DNA of 64,000 nt from Salvator merianae (GCA_003586115.2 QVOM02000116.1:43843024-43907023); one strand, 5' to 3'; positions 11,370 to 25,890 are shown, numbered from the stretch's first letter. Numbers and translations: made by a program. The notes: generated by a model not told the origin, from the letters alone.

Positions 11370-11590
11370 CTTATTTGTAGTAGTTTTGGGGCTATTGTAT
11401 CGTGTTCAATAGTTCTTCTGAGAACCTAAGCTTTTGGGCATAGCTACAACATCCATCTTCAGAGGATCTGACTTCTGGAAAAGAAGACAACTGATCTTCT
11501 GAAGATGGATGTCATAACTATGTCCAAAAGCTTAGGTTCTCAGAAGAACTATAGACATGGCACAATAGCCCGGAAACTACTACAAATAAG
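11370..11590. mobile_element. Fold-back MITE, about 221 bp
   Basis: Two arms of about 95 bp are near-perfect reverse complements: CTTATTTGTAGTAGTTTTGG at the left and its complement ending CTACTACAAATAAG at the right. They share the internal blocks GTTCTTCTGAGAACCTAAGC and CATCCATCTTCAGAGGATC. The phrase 'GGGCTAT..GTGTTC..GTTCTTCTGA..CATCTTCAGAGGATCT' recalls a fold-back repeat I know as abundant in lizard genomes. That is recalled from memory and was not searched. Confidence 0.7.
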
Positions 11591-14500
11591 ATTGAAACCA
11601 GCCGTGAAAGCCTACATTCTACCATTGCAAGCCCACCCCATTTTTCCTACTGTCCTGAGGGTAGGATTTGGGGTATAAAAATAGGTGTCCCCCTCCATTC
11701 ATTGTCTTTGATTCAAAATCAACCACCTCCTTCCATCACTGTAAGAGCTGGAGTTTGGCTTTCTGGCTTTTGCTGGGTCTGCTGCTGCATCTCTGGTGTG
11801 TACTGGGGTCCACTCTGCATTTTAAAAGCCAAAATCAAGGTCCTCAATTCATTTGAAGTCCTCCAAGCATCCTGCAACAAGTGCCGCACTCTGGTCTTTG
11901 ACTCTTCAAAGTCCATTCCTTCCTCCAACAAGAACTGAACTCTAGTCTTTGTGTTTTCCCAAAGCCCACTCCATCGTTACTTCAAGAGCTGAACTCTGGA
12001 TCTTTGGTTTCCCCAAGTCCCTCTGTCCAGATTCAACATAGCTTGAACTTCCTGTGCTCCTTTTGAGGAGAAACCAAAGGTTAAACTTTGTGTGTATGTG
12101 TGTATGCTCTTGGAAGAGATTTGAGCTGACACTCCCTCTTTCACGCCAGGAAAAGTACTGCTGCTGCATGTGTTGGTTCCTGCTGTATACTGGAGTTTGC
12201 ACCTAGAATTCTTGCTGAAATCATTGCTCTTGAGCCAGAGAGAGAGGTGTGTGCCACCTCCCCATGCATGACCTGAATCACTGAACTAGGGGAGACTTTT
12301 GTGATCTCCCACTTCTGAGCTAAATCATTAAGTGAAGGCCTGGTATGCCTCACCTCCTCCCATGTCTTCAGAGGGGCTGAGTTCACTAGAGTGCTGAGAA
12401 CTCACTCCAGATATTGTGTGCCTTTTGGCAAAAGCTTCAGTTTTGTCTGTATGTGCTTTTGTAATATTTTTACCTCAATGAAGATCCATCCTGATCAAGA
12501 GAAGACCTCAGGGAAAGTATTAATTCTTACTGCCTCCTGCTCTTGCCTCATTTCTTTTAGTGTTTTTTCTCTTCACTTCACTTTCCTCCTCACTTTTCTA
12601 TTAACTTCACTTCTTTCCTTCTTTTCCTTTATTCCTCACTTTGGTCTTTGCTTTGTCTTAAGTGTGAGAGACCATGGAAACTTCTACTCTTGTGATAAGT
12701 TACAGCTTAGTTATTTTAGTAATCTTACTCCGTGAGCTGCTTTACCATTTGACAAATTCACCTATTAATGAATTCTCCTTTTAGCCACTTGTTTCTCTCT
12801 CTCTTTTCATTTTTTTTTTTTTTTTTTTGCCAATTGCTTTTACATTTGCTGTTTGCTGTATAATATAGTTATTTCCTATGTGTCTTTTAATAATGAAACT
12901 GTGTTTTAAAATAAGGCAAGCAATTTCCATTGGAATTGACTCCAATCTGTTATCAATTAAACAAAATCAGTAGTGCTTAAAAATCCTGTATGGAGGGAAC
13001 ACTGCTGAAATGTGTCTAAAGCAGTTCTGGTAACATAGCCAATGAGGATTTCAAAATTAACTTTCTGCTTCTCTCACTACTGTTAGAAAAATGTTCAGAA
13101 AGACTTCACTCAATGTAATGAAGGGGGAAAGGAGACTTTTTTTTTTACATCTTTTCCTTAACTTCAAAATTATTGGTGCCACTTTAAGTTGTCATGGAAC
13201 AAAAATCAAGTGCCTGGCAACATTCCTGATTGTTTCTAATTGAATCCCCTGTTGGGAATTATATTACATTATGCTATAGCTTTCTTTCCGAAAGCAATTC
13301 CAGAAGAGAACTACCTTCACGAGGCAAAGAGGCCAGGCTCCCTCCCTCCTCCCTATGTTCTGAGTTGGACATGCAATTTTTTCCCATTTGGTCATTCTGC
13401 AACAAATGAAAGTGCTTCTGGACAGCTAGTCAAAGAGCTGCTGCAATTTTGAAAGAACAAAAAAATCTGGTTATTGCTTGGTGTTTCCCTCCTACATCCC
13501 CAAATCATTTTAAATCTTTCCAGTGTCAGATGGCCTTTTAAGAATTGTGAATCTCCTTTTTTTAGATTTGCAATCCACTATTATTTTGCAAGGCTGCATA
13601 AATATATAATCGCTTAGAACAAATGAATCACAAATTCCCTCATGACATATTTTTGCCAGGATATTTATGATACCACATGGAGGGAGTTTTGTACTCTGGA
13701 TGACACTGTTTTTTGAAGATATTTATTTTATTTTATTTAAGGATATTATATTCAAATCCTGTGGCAAAATCTGGATCCAGTTAGATAAAAGGCAGTCACA
13801 TGAAAGCACATAACTTGATAGATATTTCAGTGCCACCTGAAAAATATATTTTATATTTAGGTTCTCCATATCTGCACATTTCAAAAGGTTGACATTAATC
13901 TCACTTCCTAGTGCTATAATTTTCTGCCAAATCATTAGATCTGACACCAAAGTGAAATAACAGGTATTTGCCTGGGCAAATGGGAACGTATGTTGGATAT
14001 GCTTCAGCATTACTGTCATAGTCTCAATATGCCAACAATTACTACACAAGCAATGCCTGAAACCTGTTCATTGATTACATTTAGAACTGGAACCTACATC
14101 TGGGAAGCTATCAGTGAAAGATCACCTGGCTTCCTGGCTTCTTTTGAAAACTGAAAGCCATGTGTTTAAGTTAATTAACTACAAAGCTCTGTAAAAAAAC
14201 AACAACAAAGGAATAAATCTCTTCATTACTATGTACAAGACTGATCCAAAAGGGGAAAAAATAATAACTTCAATATAATCATATTGGTTTACAAATGTCT
14301 CCAATAGGTTTATGATATCATTCTTCCTCTTCCTTTTTTCTCTTATGAGATCCTCGTTTTTTTTGTTTCCACTTGTTCATCCAAGTACAGAGCAAATATT
14401 TCACTGGAGGCAGCGCTTAGGTGTTGAAATAAAATTAGCAGCCCCATCGCTGGGATTTCTGGATATTAACTTCTCAGCATCCACAGTAAAGCTACTCTAG

Positions 14501-14794
14501 GACATTGAGTGCATGCATGCAAATTCTTAGTTTGTTTTCTTTTTAATATTACAAGAACTATCTTATACTGGTTGAGACTACTTGTTCTGTTAGATCAAGT
14601 TAGAATGGAATGACTCCTCAGAATTTTAGATAAAGGCCATGCTGAGCTTGCAAGCGCCATTGTCATGAAGGCAAGATGATACTGCTTTTCTGGGCTTTTT
14701 CAGGCCTCTGTCCAGCACTGCATCTGCACAATGAGGTTGCATGCAAAGCTGACACAGCCTCACACACCCTTGCAGAATGGCAAAGAACTGATAC
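11591..14794. other. Unassigned sequence with short homopolymers
   Basis: It contains a 19-bp T-run (12810-12828), several pyrimidine-rich stretches (12530-12650) and an AT-rich repeat-free part around 12880-13010. No exon, RNA gene or transposon end could be supported. The 13723-14049 minus frame has a faint L1-like look that I did not accept. Confidence 0.5.
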
Positions 14795-15142
14795 TTCCAA
14801 ATCGTGGTGCTGGAGAAGACTTTTGACAGTCCCTTGGACTGCAAGGAGATCAAATCAGCCAATACTAAAAGAAATCAACCCCGACTGTTTATTGGAAGGA
14901 CAAATACTGAAGCTGAAGCTCAAATATTTTAACCACATAATGAAAAGACGGGGCTCATAGAAAATCACCTGATGCTGGGAAACAGGCAAAAGGAGAAGGG
15001 GACAACAGAGGATGAGATGGATAGATAATGTCATGGAAGCAACGAACCTGAGCTTGGATAAAATTTAGGAGATAGTGGGAGACACAAGGGCCTGGCATGC
15101 TGTGGACACAAAGAGTTAGGCACAACTGAATGACTGAGCAAC
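14795..15142 (+). mobile_element. BovB (RTE clade) LINE, 3' end
   Basis: The plus-strand translation gives KSWCWRRLLTVPWTARRSNQ, then ILKEINPDCLLEG, LKLKLKYFNHIMKR and, after a frame break, LMLG..GEGDNRG-like text. This is the conserved C-terminus of BovB ORF2. The non-coding end (AGGGCCTGGCATGCTGTGG, CACAAAGAGT, CACAACTGAATGACTGAGCA) is the BovB 3' UTR ending. A stop and a frameshift interrupt it, and the whole 5' part, including the reverse transcriptase core, is missing. BovB is known to have spread horizontally between squamates and other vertebrates. Confidence 0.85.
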
Positions 15143-18100
15143 ACCAGTGGTTTCCTCTAGCTCAGAGGTGTCCAAGGTATTGCAGTACAGATGTTATCAG
15201 ACTAAACTCCTATGGTTTCTTGCTTTGGGCAGACTGTTTAGGGCTCATGACAATTATATTTCAGCAGCAGCTGTAGAGCCTTGGTTTGACATGTTTATGA
15301 ACCGAACTGATTTCTTGTATGCATTGCTACGAGTCTAAGGGACAACAACAACAACTTTCAGCCTCTTCTTGGTAACAGTTCTACAAGCTCATTTTCTTAA
15401 TTTTGTTTCCTTTTTTTTTAAGGAAGCCTCTTTCTTTTCCAATTTAGAAACCTGAGCTGTACCACTGTGACGTTTCCTCTGTGCAAATGAACAAAAACCT
15501 CTTTAATCTTCCTTCATAGCTCATATTAATTTACTGCACCCCTCCAAAGCAATTATAGTGCTTCTTTTTTCTTTTTAAGTGCAGATGCAAATTAGGATAA
15601 AGATTTGAAGGATTCCCCTTTCCTACCACCATTTTTATTCTTAGAAATCTACGTTAATAAGTTATCTCTGTTTCCTGTTCCCTCCATGACTCAGAATAAA
15701 GTGTGATACGTAGATACTAATCTGATTTTCTCTTGTAAATTCATGTCCCAGCTGGTTAGGGACTCCACCTAACAACAGAATTGCACTGCTTGGTGATTTG
15801 GTTTATACCACAATAAAACGAACAGAAAATGTGAAAGATGGAACATTATAATACAACTTCCTTTCATTTCAATTTAAATTGCACAGGGGGGAGGACACAA
15901 AACTGTTATGAATTTTTCCCAGAATTCTGATGCAGCTTTTCCCAAATATTGTTCCTAAGATGCAGAGAAACTTTAAACAATGAATCTTTTTCCTTGGAAG
16001 AAACTTCCTTTTCAAATCGCATCTGTCCTCATTGTGTATCTATTTCTCTGTTGTAGAGTTACATTCTTCCAGTTCATTTATAGCAATTTTATTGTGTTTC
16101 TCATCTCTCTCCTCTTGCTACTTATAAATATGAAATACGATTGAATGAGATTAGACTTTTATGGAGATATCATTGTATGATTGTTGAGGAAATATTTGTG
16201 AAAACAAGAGGTTGGAATCTTTCCTTAACATGCTCTTACCTCCTGTCTGCTCAACACTTGCACTTTTAATTAAAGTCTTTGATGCCATCTGTTTTCCTGG
16301 AGACAAGTAGAATTATTTAGAAAGTTCCATTGAATGTCATGCTAGTTAATTCTGCAACAGACGCAAGCAGTGCTGTGTGGTGACAATGATTGCATCCATA
16401 CAAGCTCTTAGGGCACTCTGCGGGTTGACCCAGGGCCATGGTGGATTGTTGTTGATATTGGGTACCATTAAGTTGTGGCTGACTTTTGGTTGATTGCATG
16501 CACACCTCTATGGGCACCTCTATGCAGTTTTCTAGACAGAGATACAGAAGTAGGAGTGGGACCCCCCCGCATCTGTCAAAGAGGAATTCACTAGTCCATG
16601 GATCCACCCAGCCAGCTAGCTTTTATCAGCCAAGAAGGGCAAGGATCCAGAGGGCATGTGTTTGGCTTAACCCTAGCAAGCAGCTTGTCCACATCTTCAG
16701 ACCACAATGACTGAAATTCATCCAAAATAACTGGATCAGCCAGTTTCCTGGACACTTCCCTTGAACTATTCTCGGCTGTGGCATCCAATCCCCCACAAAT
16801 CGGAGCAACTTTGCCCTCAACATGTCTTGTAAATGGGTCTGCCTTTAATCACAAATATCTTTGCCTGGTAGCAACAACTGGCTTCTACAATCCATGCCAG
16901 CTTCCAAATATGTGCAATGTTTGATCTCCAGAAGAATGGTTTAGGTGCCAAAACAAACAAAAAAGACCATAGGTCATGGACCTCCAGGGTTTAGTGGGCA
17001 AATGGGTTGCCCTCAGCCACAGAAACTGCACTCGGAATCACCCTAGCCCATAGTTCAGCATATATAATTCTGAAGTCAGGTCACCAGTCTATTCATCTCC
17101 TCCTACTACATGTGGAGTGATATGGGAGAGAAGAGGTGGGCAAATGAGCTGATTTCTACCTGCACTGTTTTCACGTAAGACTGAGACTGCCTGTCTTTCA
17201 TGGATAATTTCTGGTCTGATACAAAAAACAGCATGAACAGAAACCTTACAGCTGTGGAATTTTCCTTCCACGACTGTGAAGATTTTGGAGGCTGTGATCT
17301 GCTGCAAAATGCTGGCTGCCTTCCTGGAAGATCCTATGCCTGCTGCCCCTGAGGGTGCCAAAATCATGGCTGTCTGGAAACTGTCTCAGTTGCCACTGGG
17401 TTCCTTGATATTGTTTGACACTCATTACATCTTTTCATTACTTGTGGCAACAGTGAGCGATGGGTGCTGTAGTCCGACAACACTTAAGATTCAAGTTTAG
17501 GAATGACTGCGTAGCTGGTAGTTCATTTCAACACTTATGGCATTCCTTTCTGGAATTCCATGAAACCTGTCAAATATCTGCTTTCAAAATCCCTTGGAAT
17601 CTACAGGTCTTCAGTTACAATCAATGGCAAAACTCGCATTAACCAGTAGTATGGGCTTTAGATTTAACAGCAGTGTTTTTTCAGGAGGTAATTCATTATA
17701 CTAATAAGCTTTATACAGATAAATCACTTTGCAAAGAGATGGTTGCATTAATCTTATTTTTCGAAAAGATGAACTCCGGAGAAGTTTCCCGCTACCTCTC
17801 AAGCTCAGATTATTTTTCTGACAATTTCTCTCCTAGCCTGTCATTTCTGTCTTAAGCATGACTGATGATTTCATATATTCCATGTTATCCAGAACAGCCA
17901 TAGGAAATTTCAATATAACTCACATGCAGGGCATAAATGTCTATTTCCCCCAAAACCAGGACTATTCCAGAACAATCTGTTTTTCCAGTTAAAAATAAAA
18001 TAAAATAGAAAAACATACATTACACATTTTTAATTGATTTTTCCCTATCCTATATTAATAATAGTGACAACCTACATTTAGATGATAATGCTACTTTCTT

Positions 18101-18601
18101 TCCATATTGGTGCTTCTAATTAATACTTTATTGTGTGTGTATGTATGTGATCAAAGTGCTGATTATATATTATTCTTGTTTAATACCACACAGGCACCAT
18201 GTAGATGGCCATTTTCAGCTGTCCTTGAGGCACCTGTGTGGTTGGACTGACAATTGTCTCTACTTTCTTTTGGCCCCTGAACCAGTCCAACCTTTGACAA
18301 TGCTAGTTTCAATGCTACTTTGTAAGTCCAATTAAACACTCTGAGGTTGCTTTGTTCTGACTCCTGTTTTCCAATTGGATGCCTATGGAGGCTGCAGCCC
18401 AACTGAACAGCTGGGAAAACACCTGCAATCACTGCCAGGGACTGAAGATATGGTTAACTTCTGCCTGCACTTCCAGTCCATGGCATTGATTATGGGTATA
18501 TTAAGGATGCATTCCAATGAAACAGAATTTTCTCAGGGACTCTGGGATAATACATAGTTTGGACCACACACTCAAATCTCTGGGGTAGCCTCTCAGCCTT
18601 A
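15143..18601. other. No recognised gene; AT-rich, few repeats
   Basis: 15500-16320 is AT-rich, low in CpG and free of recognisable transposons. 16316-17100 is more mixed. Small open frames (60-96 codons) show no domain. A GCTGTAGTCCGACAACAC motif near 17465 resembles the antisense of an ACTACAACTCCC-type repeat fragment seen at several places in the window. Confidence 0.5.
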
Positions 18602-18988
18602 GGACTTTTCTGCACTTACCTGTAGAAAGACAGACCCATTGATTCCGACCACAGGAAGGTGTGAGCAGGATCAGCACCATCTACACTGACAGCACTGATC
18701 CCAATCAGACCATGTCATGACCTCAGAAGCTTGTGAAAGCTTTGCAGCCTCACCCCCATGCCTCCAGGCCTCTGGGAGTGCATTTCAGCAACATACCATT
18801 GGGTACCACTGAAATGTGTCCCCCAGTAGTCCTGAACAAGGGAGCATGTCTTCTGCATGCCTCCTGTGTTCTGGATCTGGTCTGCTGTTAGATGGAGTTG
18901 TACCAGCAGGGGGCAGGGCCTCCTAGATCCATATTGTTGAGGACTGGAGGTCTAGACACAAACTTAAAGGCCTGTGCAGAAAGAGCCC
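18602..18988 (+). mobile_element. Harbinger-like non-autonomous element, complete, TTA target duplication
   Basis: The left end is GGACTTTTCTGCACTTACC and the right end CTGTGCAGAAAGAGCCC, which are inverted repeats. TTA flanks the element on both sides (18599-18601 and 18989-18991). TTA/TAA duplications with G-rich termini are the hallmark of PIF/Harbinger. The interior carries the family signature of CATTTCAGCA..CACTGAAATG, GTCCTGAACA and CCTAGATCC blocks shared with 27378-27632. At 387 bp it has no coding capacity. This is the best-bounded copy of the family in the window. Confidence 0.8.
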
Positions 18989-18991
18989 TTA

Positions 18992-21900
18992 GATTCCTGG
19001 TGATTTCAGATTTGCATTTCTAGATTTCTGACAAAGATAGTGTCAATAAAGAACATCAAAGAGGGCCAGCAAGCTCTCTCAGAAACATCCTTCTCCGCAC
19101 CTATGCTGTACCTGGAAGTATTCTTCTCATACTGAAAATGGCTGACTTCCAGTGCCCTTTTCAATGTGGCAGACAATCCCTCCATGCTGCCCCTTCAAAC
19201 GTGGGGAATTTCATTTCCTAGCTTTGAAGAGAGCAAAGGGGCGAAGTGAAAGGGGTGTAGATGCCACATGCTATGCCTCTTGGTCAGAGGCAAGCATTCC
19301 TGGCCTTACAGTGCTTGCCTGCCCTATCATGTGGCTACAGCTTAGGTCACAGTAGCAGAGCTACAAAACAACTTGCAGACCAAATAGCCCCATATATGTC
19401 AGTTGAACCCCTACATTGTTCCAGGTCTCTTCATCTACCCCTATTTCCACAGTGACTCATTGCTAGCCAGTCTGGCAGACCATCTCTGTGGCACCTCTGT
19501 GTTATAACCACTGGGTGGCTGAGGCTCCTTTAATAACATATCAATCAAGTCACCATTTGCAAATAATTCATATGTGTATCGTGAATGAGGAGCTAGGCAC
19601 AGCAAATATCCAAGAAGAATGATGCAACCTGAGCCATTAACTGCAATTTTATCACCCACCTTCCTGCACACCTTGTCATTCACCTGAATCTGCTGGCTTT
19701 AAAGAGACATGGAAGCTCCACCCCCCCACCCCCCCAAGCAATGGTTCAGGTTTTGCCAGGGCTCATGGACCTGTGCATGGTGGGTGGAGGAGATACTGTT
19801 TGTGTCCACTCACACTGGCCATTCTAGAGGGTAGGTAACTTAAAGCTACAGTTATGATGTGTGTGTTTTTCCCCTTACCATGGTGGAGAGCATGGGGTCT
19901 GCTTCCTTTGTGTTAAAGAATCCCTTCTCTTTAGGAAAAAGCAATGGGCATGGGTGTGCCTAAGCTGAACATGATACAATTACAAGGGCACATGGCATTT
20001 TTCATTTAAAAAAAAATGTTTATATTTCTATCCCACCCTACACTCAAAAGTCTCAGGGCAGGTCCCAATAAAATCAGCATGAGAATAGAAAACATTTGTT
20101 AGTTAAAACAGTGGCAGAGCCTGCACTGGAGGGGATGCTGTTCCCTCAGCCAAGGACCGTGGCAAATAGTATAACTTTTTTTACTGGCATGGCACAGCAT
20201 ACAGGAACCATTACCTGTCATTTCCACTTTCACCCGCAAAGATGGACCCGAGGCAGGTTTTTGCAATGGCTGTGTGGCTTTGGGGGAACCCCTTTAACAA
20301 AGTACTAAGTTCTGAGAAGACGTGCTTGAGATCACACAGTAAAATGGGTTTAGCGTTATGCTATATTTACATAGGCATTTGCTATTTTGTGTGTCACAGC
20401 TTCACCTCCCTTGCAGTCTTCTCTAACTCTATGTAAAAAAGCAAATACAGAAAAATCAGAATAAGACACGATCAGTTAAAAAAAAAAAGGAAATGAATCT
20501 GGGACAGATACTAATGGATGCTTGTGTGACTAGTGCGCAAATAGGGTACCTGATGGCTGCGGGGGGAGAGAGAATAAAAAGGGGCCCTATGAAACAGCTA
20601 TGGATTATGAATGAGGTATTCAGCATCATGGAGAGAATATGATTACCAAAATCAAGGAACTAACATACAGGGAGATAGAACAAGCTGAGTGTGGCAGGAT
20701 CTTTGATTGGGCAATGCAGCTGATGAATTGAGTCAGGCAGAGATTCATCAGTAGGAAATAAGAAGTGTGGAATTAGAGTAGCAGAGTCAAGGAAGGTAAA
20801 AGTCAGTCTTTGATAGTGTCAAGAACTGTGCTAAGTCACTCTGTCTCCTTTCCAGTGTCATCAAGGCAGCAGCAGATGGCAAAGAGCTAATGAAGCTGGG
20901 AAACATCACTAGCTGCTTCAAAGAGCACCTTGCAAATTGCACAGAGCAGCAAAGGATGGTCTCGTGAAGGGTTTTGTGCTGAGCTTTAGGCAAGGTCTGC
21001 CCCAGCCCCAAATGAGCCTTTTCTCACCTTTACTTTGATCTCATGAACACCTTTTAACCTCTTTTAACCTCTCTTTTTGATCCCGCTGCCTCTGCCACTA
21101 CCATTTCTTCTTGTTGCAAACCCATGCAACAAAAATCAGCGATTAATATATGGTTTTCGCATTAGCATCTACAACTGAATCTCTCATCACAAACATCCTG
21201 AACTAACTTCACAACTGAAACAATGAATGCCTGCCTGCTGATTATCGAAAGTAAGTAAGAAAAAGAGGCACATTAAATTAAAACAAGGCTAAGGCAGCTT
21301 GACAGAGACAGTGCAGTAATCAGAGACCATTGCATCAGCAAAATCACCACACTGACAATCGCCCAGGGGTGTTGTGCTGTCTGCCTGCTGCTCCTGGCAG
21401 TGGGAACACTGAAGCTGAGAACTTTTATTACCCAGTTCAGTGTTTCTGTCCATGGATGCTTTGCAGAGCACCAAAAATAGCCATGGAAGTCAGCCATTTT
21501 TTGTGCTCTGAGAAATTGGAAGTGCTGTAAAAGATAAGACTGGACAGCACAGGAGGAAGGACCAATGGGAAGCTCTGTGAAAGTTCTTCCTGTCATTTTG
21601 CTGGTATACCACATTAATGAGTGCTTATGGCACGGTGAATGCTTCCAGGGTGCAGGACTGTGCACATTCTGTATCCGAGGAGCACTCTTGTGTTGCAACA
21701 CAGACGCATGAATGTGAAGGCCCTGGACCATCAAAATGATTCTACAGCACGTTTAAGGCTCCATGTGGATCTTGCCTAATATTCTGAGGGATTAGAATTT
21801 GCATATCCCAAGGGAAACTGTCAGGAATCTTCCAGGATTGGTGGTTGATGATGGTGGTTGTGGTGATATTCAACTCTGCCTCTTGTTTTCAACTAATGTG

Positions 21901-22127
21901 GCAGACATCTTAACTGGGGCTTCATTTCAGAGTACAAGTAAATGGGAACCCACAGTAATGATCCAGATTAGATGGAAGCACTGTTGGCATGGGGGGCATC
22001 ATTCTTCTTCAGTGGTGCATGCACCGCATCATATGAGACTGTGCACTCTCTCAAAATGGAGGTTGTCTGTCCAGGGATTTTCATAGATCCAGTTCTGCTA
22101 CAAGAAGCTCAGGTGGCAGAAGAGGAT
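18992..22127. other. Mostly unassigned sequence with one L2-like tail
   Basis: 20009-20090 holds a TTTATATTTCTATCCCACCC..CTCAGGGCAGG box, an antisense L2/SINE tail. Around 21045 there is a short TTTTAACCTC direct repeat. Open frames of 60-153 codons lack recognisable domains. Confidence 0.5.
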
Positions 22128-22388
22128 CAGGCCACATCTCCACTTCTGGATGGAGATGCCACAGGCAGAGGAGTTGCTGTAGGAAGAAAGCACCCTCCTT
22201 GTCACCGTTTTGGAGTGAGGAAATGCTGTGAAATGGTGCCTCCTCCATGAAGGGCAATTGTTCTGGAAAAGGGGGCAGTATGGTCATTAAAAGACATCTG
22301 CTGCCATCAAAAATGGAGATGGGGTAGCAGCAGGCACCTTCTTGGACCCATGGAGGTGCCCAGAACTGATAAGTGGAGACACAGCCAT
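22128..22388. mobile_element. Possible small TIR element
   Basis: GGCCACATCTCCACTTCTGG at the left and GTGGAGACACAGCC at the right are imperfect inverted repeats. Similar ends occur at 10692 and 48900. No clean target duplication flanks it, so the bounds are tentative. The 166-codon minus frame over this region has no domain. Confidence 0.35.
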
Positions 22389-22845
22389 AGAGAGCCTTAT
22401 CCCAGCTTTGGCTAATAATGACAAATGTGCAGTGGTGACTCCCTGAGCACTTTTGCAAGGTCCTGGACAGAGTCAAGACTCTGATTGGTTGACTCTCCTT
22501 CTCTGACTGCATCTCTACTCCCATGAAGTAAGTTGGCTGGAGGGTGGCCTGGCTCTTGTGGCAGGCCACTTCCCTGGCCAAGCCAATCCTACATATTGAG
22601 GCTGGTTTTCCAGCCTCTTCATGACTTGGCCAGGCTGTGCAAGTGCCAGCTATCTCTTTAATCTAGCTCACATCATTTATGTGGCTACTGCAAATTAAAT
22701 TAAGAGTTTGGGTAACTTCAGGGTAGGGAAATCCCACTTCATAACTAAAACATCCTTCCCCCACCCCTGGCAGCAGTGAGGACTCCTAGCTCCATCAATG
22801 TGAAAACCTGTAGAAAAGCACCACCCTGGGGGTGGGATTAGGGTG

Positions 22846-22894
22846 ATTCCATGTTGCAGTGAATCTATGTTGCAGTGAATCCATGTTGCAGTGA
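22846..22894. repeat. Three-copy 16-bp tandem repeat
   Basis: The unit ATCCATGTTGCAGTGA occurs three times in a row with single-base differences. Confidence 0.9.
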
Positions 22895-23758
22895 ACAGCC
22901 TTGATCTGTTGTGGATTCTGACAATCCTGATCTACAGACTATTCCTGCAACTATGATGGTATCGGAAGAACCATTGCTTTAATGTAGTTCTGCAATGTGT
23001 CTTAATAAACTCTTAGTTTTATTGTTATATTATCGAGGTATGCTTTGCACAGGCATACTCTGGAGACAGCTTAGAAGGCTTAGCTGAAGCTAAGTAGAGC
23101 AGAACAATCCCTATGCAAAACTCTGAATAGAAGCAGAGCGCTATAAACACAACATGACACTGCGCTGTTTTCTTGTTTTGGTTAGCAAATTTGGTTTCAG
23201 TTTCCAAATAAAAATGCTGATATCAACCTTAAAAGCTGCACTCTCTCTTGAAGAGTTCTGTAAAAATGCAGCTAGCAGTAGAGCATTCTCCTTGGTGGCC
23301 TCCCAACTGTGTAACAGTTGCACGCAATATCTACACCTGCTTTATTTAAATGCCAGGCAAAATTATGGGCCTTTCTGCATTTACCTTGCTGTGATCCAAG
23401 CCAGTGGGTCTGGACCAGTGAGGCCCTCTGGTTTAGATCACAGCAAAGCATGGTGTGGAACAGTGTCGTCTGCATGAGGACACTGTTTCCGATCAGCCCC
23501 CGCACCATCCCTGAAGCTTTGGGTCTGGCCTCTGAGGGTTGTGACAGCTAGGAATGAAAGTTCCTAGCCTCAGAGCCCCCAGGTGATCCATCTCAGCTGT
23601 GCTGCTGAAATGGATCTCCCAGCAATCCACAAAATGGAGACATACCTACTTAATATGGACCACCAGTAATCAAGATCAGGAATCTCCAGATCTGGATTAT
23701 GCTCTGTCTAATGTGGATGGAGCATACCAGTGCTAAGTGGGGCCTCTCTAGTCCACAC

Positions 23759-24783
<1,025 letters not shown>

Positions 24784-25269
24784 GTCCACACTAATGTGTG
24801 GACAGAGGAGACCCAAAAATAGACGTCATGGCCCCATGCTCTGAATCCAAGATAAGTGCAGAAAGGTCCTATATCTTCTTTTCCAGGCCTTTGGGGAATA
24901 ACTGTGGACTGGTGTTTAACCTTTCTTTGCATTCTTAAACTTATGTCATGCTTTGTGTAGCTCCTTCATTTTACTGTTTGAAATTAATGTATTATTCCTC
25001 TTGTTTTAAATATGCGTTCAAACCAGTCAGAGAGTCTGAGCATGGAATAGATTATGATAGTTCATTCTGATAACCTGTTCCACTTTTCTGTTCCACTTTC
25101 TGCAAGGACAAATTGCCAATATTGATCTTTAAATTATCTTACTTCTGATTACGCCTTTGAACTCATATCTCAACTTCAGTTTTCTACATACTTGAAAATG
25201 TTAATTTTGTCCTTTCTTCAGGCAAAACACCACTGTATTGTATCTTTCTTGAGTCTGTCTTTTAAATGT

Positions 25270-25890
25270 TTCCTAGTCTTAGGGCTTTTTCACTACTATT
25301 TATTTACTTACATGTATACCCCACCTATAGTCCGAAGTCTCAGAGTGGCTACAGGTCCCATTCAAACAGGGTCTAAAACATGAGATTATCCCAGGACTAT
25401 GTTGGTATTGCCACATGTCTCCATGCCAATCCCCACCTAGCCCTGGGATATAGTGGTGAAATCTCACAGTATTGCTATTCTGGACAAATCAACTCTTCAC
25501 CCAGATTTTCCTGTACCAGCTTTGGAACCAGTGTGGGGGGCCTCTGAAGGCCAGGAATAAAAGTTCCTGGCCTTCTTAGCTTCCAGGCAGCCCATTACAG
25601 CAGTGTGGCTTGTTGCATCTCTAAAATGGGTCCTCCATGATATACTAGACCATGGAGGCATGTTGTTCACATGCCTCTGTAGTCTGGTATACCATCCCCT
25701 AGTATGTTGGTAGACCTGAAAAAAGAGATGTACCCGTAGAATAGACCAGGACGCCATTTTGGGCAGTCTAGTCTAGTCTATGCTCTCCATTCTAGAGGGG
25801 AAAGGGCTTTCTGATCTGCTTTAAGGTGAGAATGAAAGAGGCCCAGAAGTGTATCATGGTTTGGTCCATTGTCCAGTGTGAAAAGGGTCT
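25270..25890 (+). mobile_element. Harbinger-like element, composite copy with an internal L2-like tail
   Basis: The left end is GGGCTTTTTCACTAC and the right end CAGTGTGAAAAGGGTC. At 25295-25370 a TATTTATTTACTTACATGTA..CTCAGAGTGGCTACAGG box (antisense L2/SINE tail) interrupts the left part. From 25520 the family interior is plain: CCAGGAATAAAAGTTCCTGG hairpin, CCATTACAGCA..CTAAAATGGGTCC and GCCATTTTGGGCA. The TSD is unclear (TTA versus TAG). 25385-25450 resembles 46120-46215. Confidence 0.55.

Noticed and set aside
13723..14049. Minus frame with a faint L1 ORF2 C-terminal look
   Set aside because: The pattern of W and C residues is too weak without a profile search; no L1 text continues on either side.
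22081..22581. 166-codon minus-strand frame
   Set aside because: No recognisable motif, no splice context, and it overlaps a possible TIR element.
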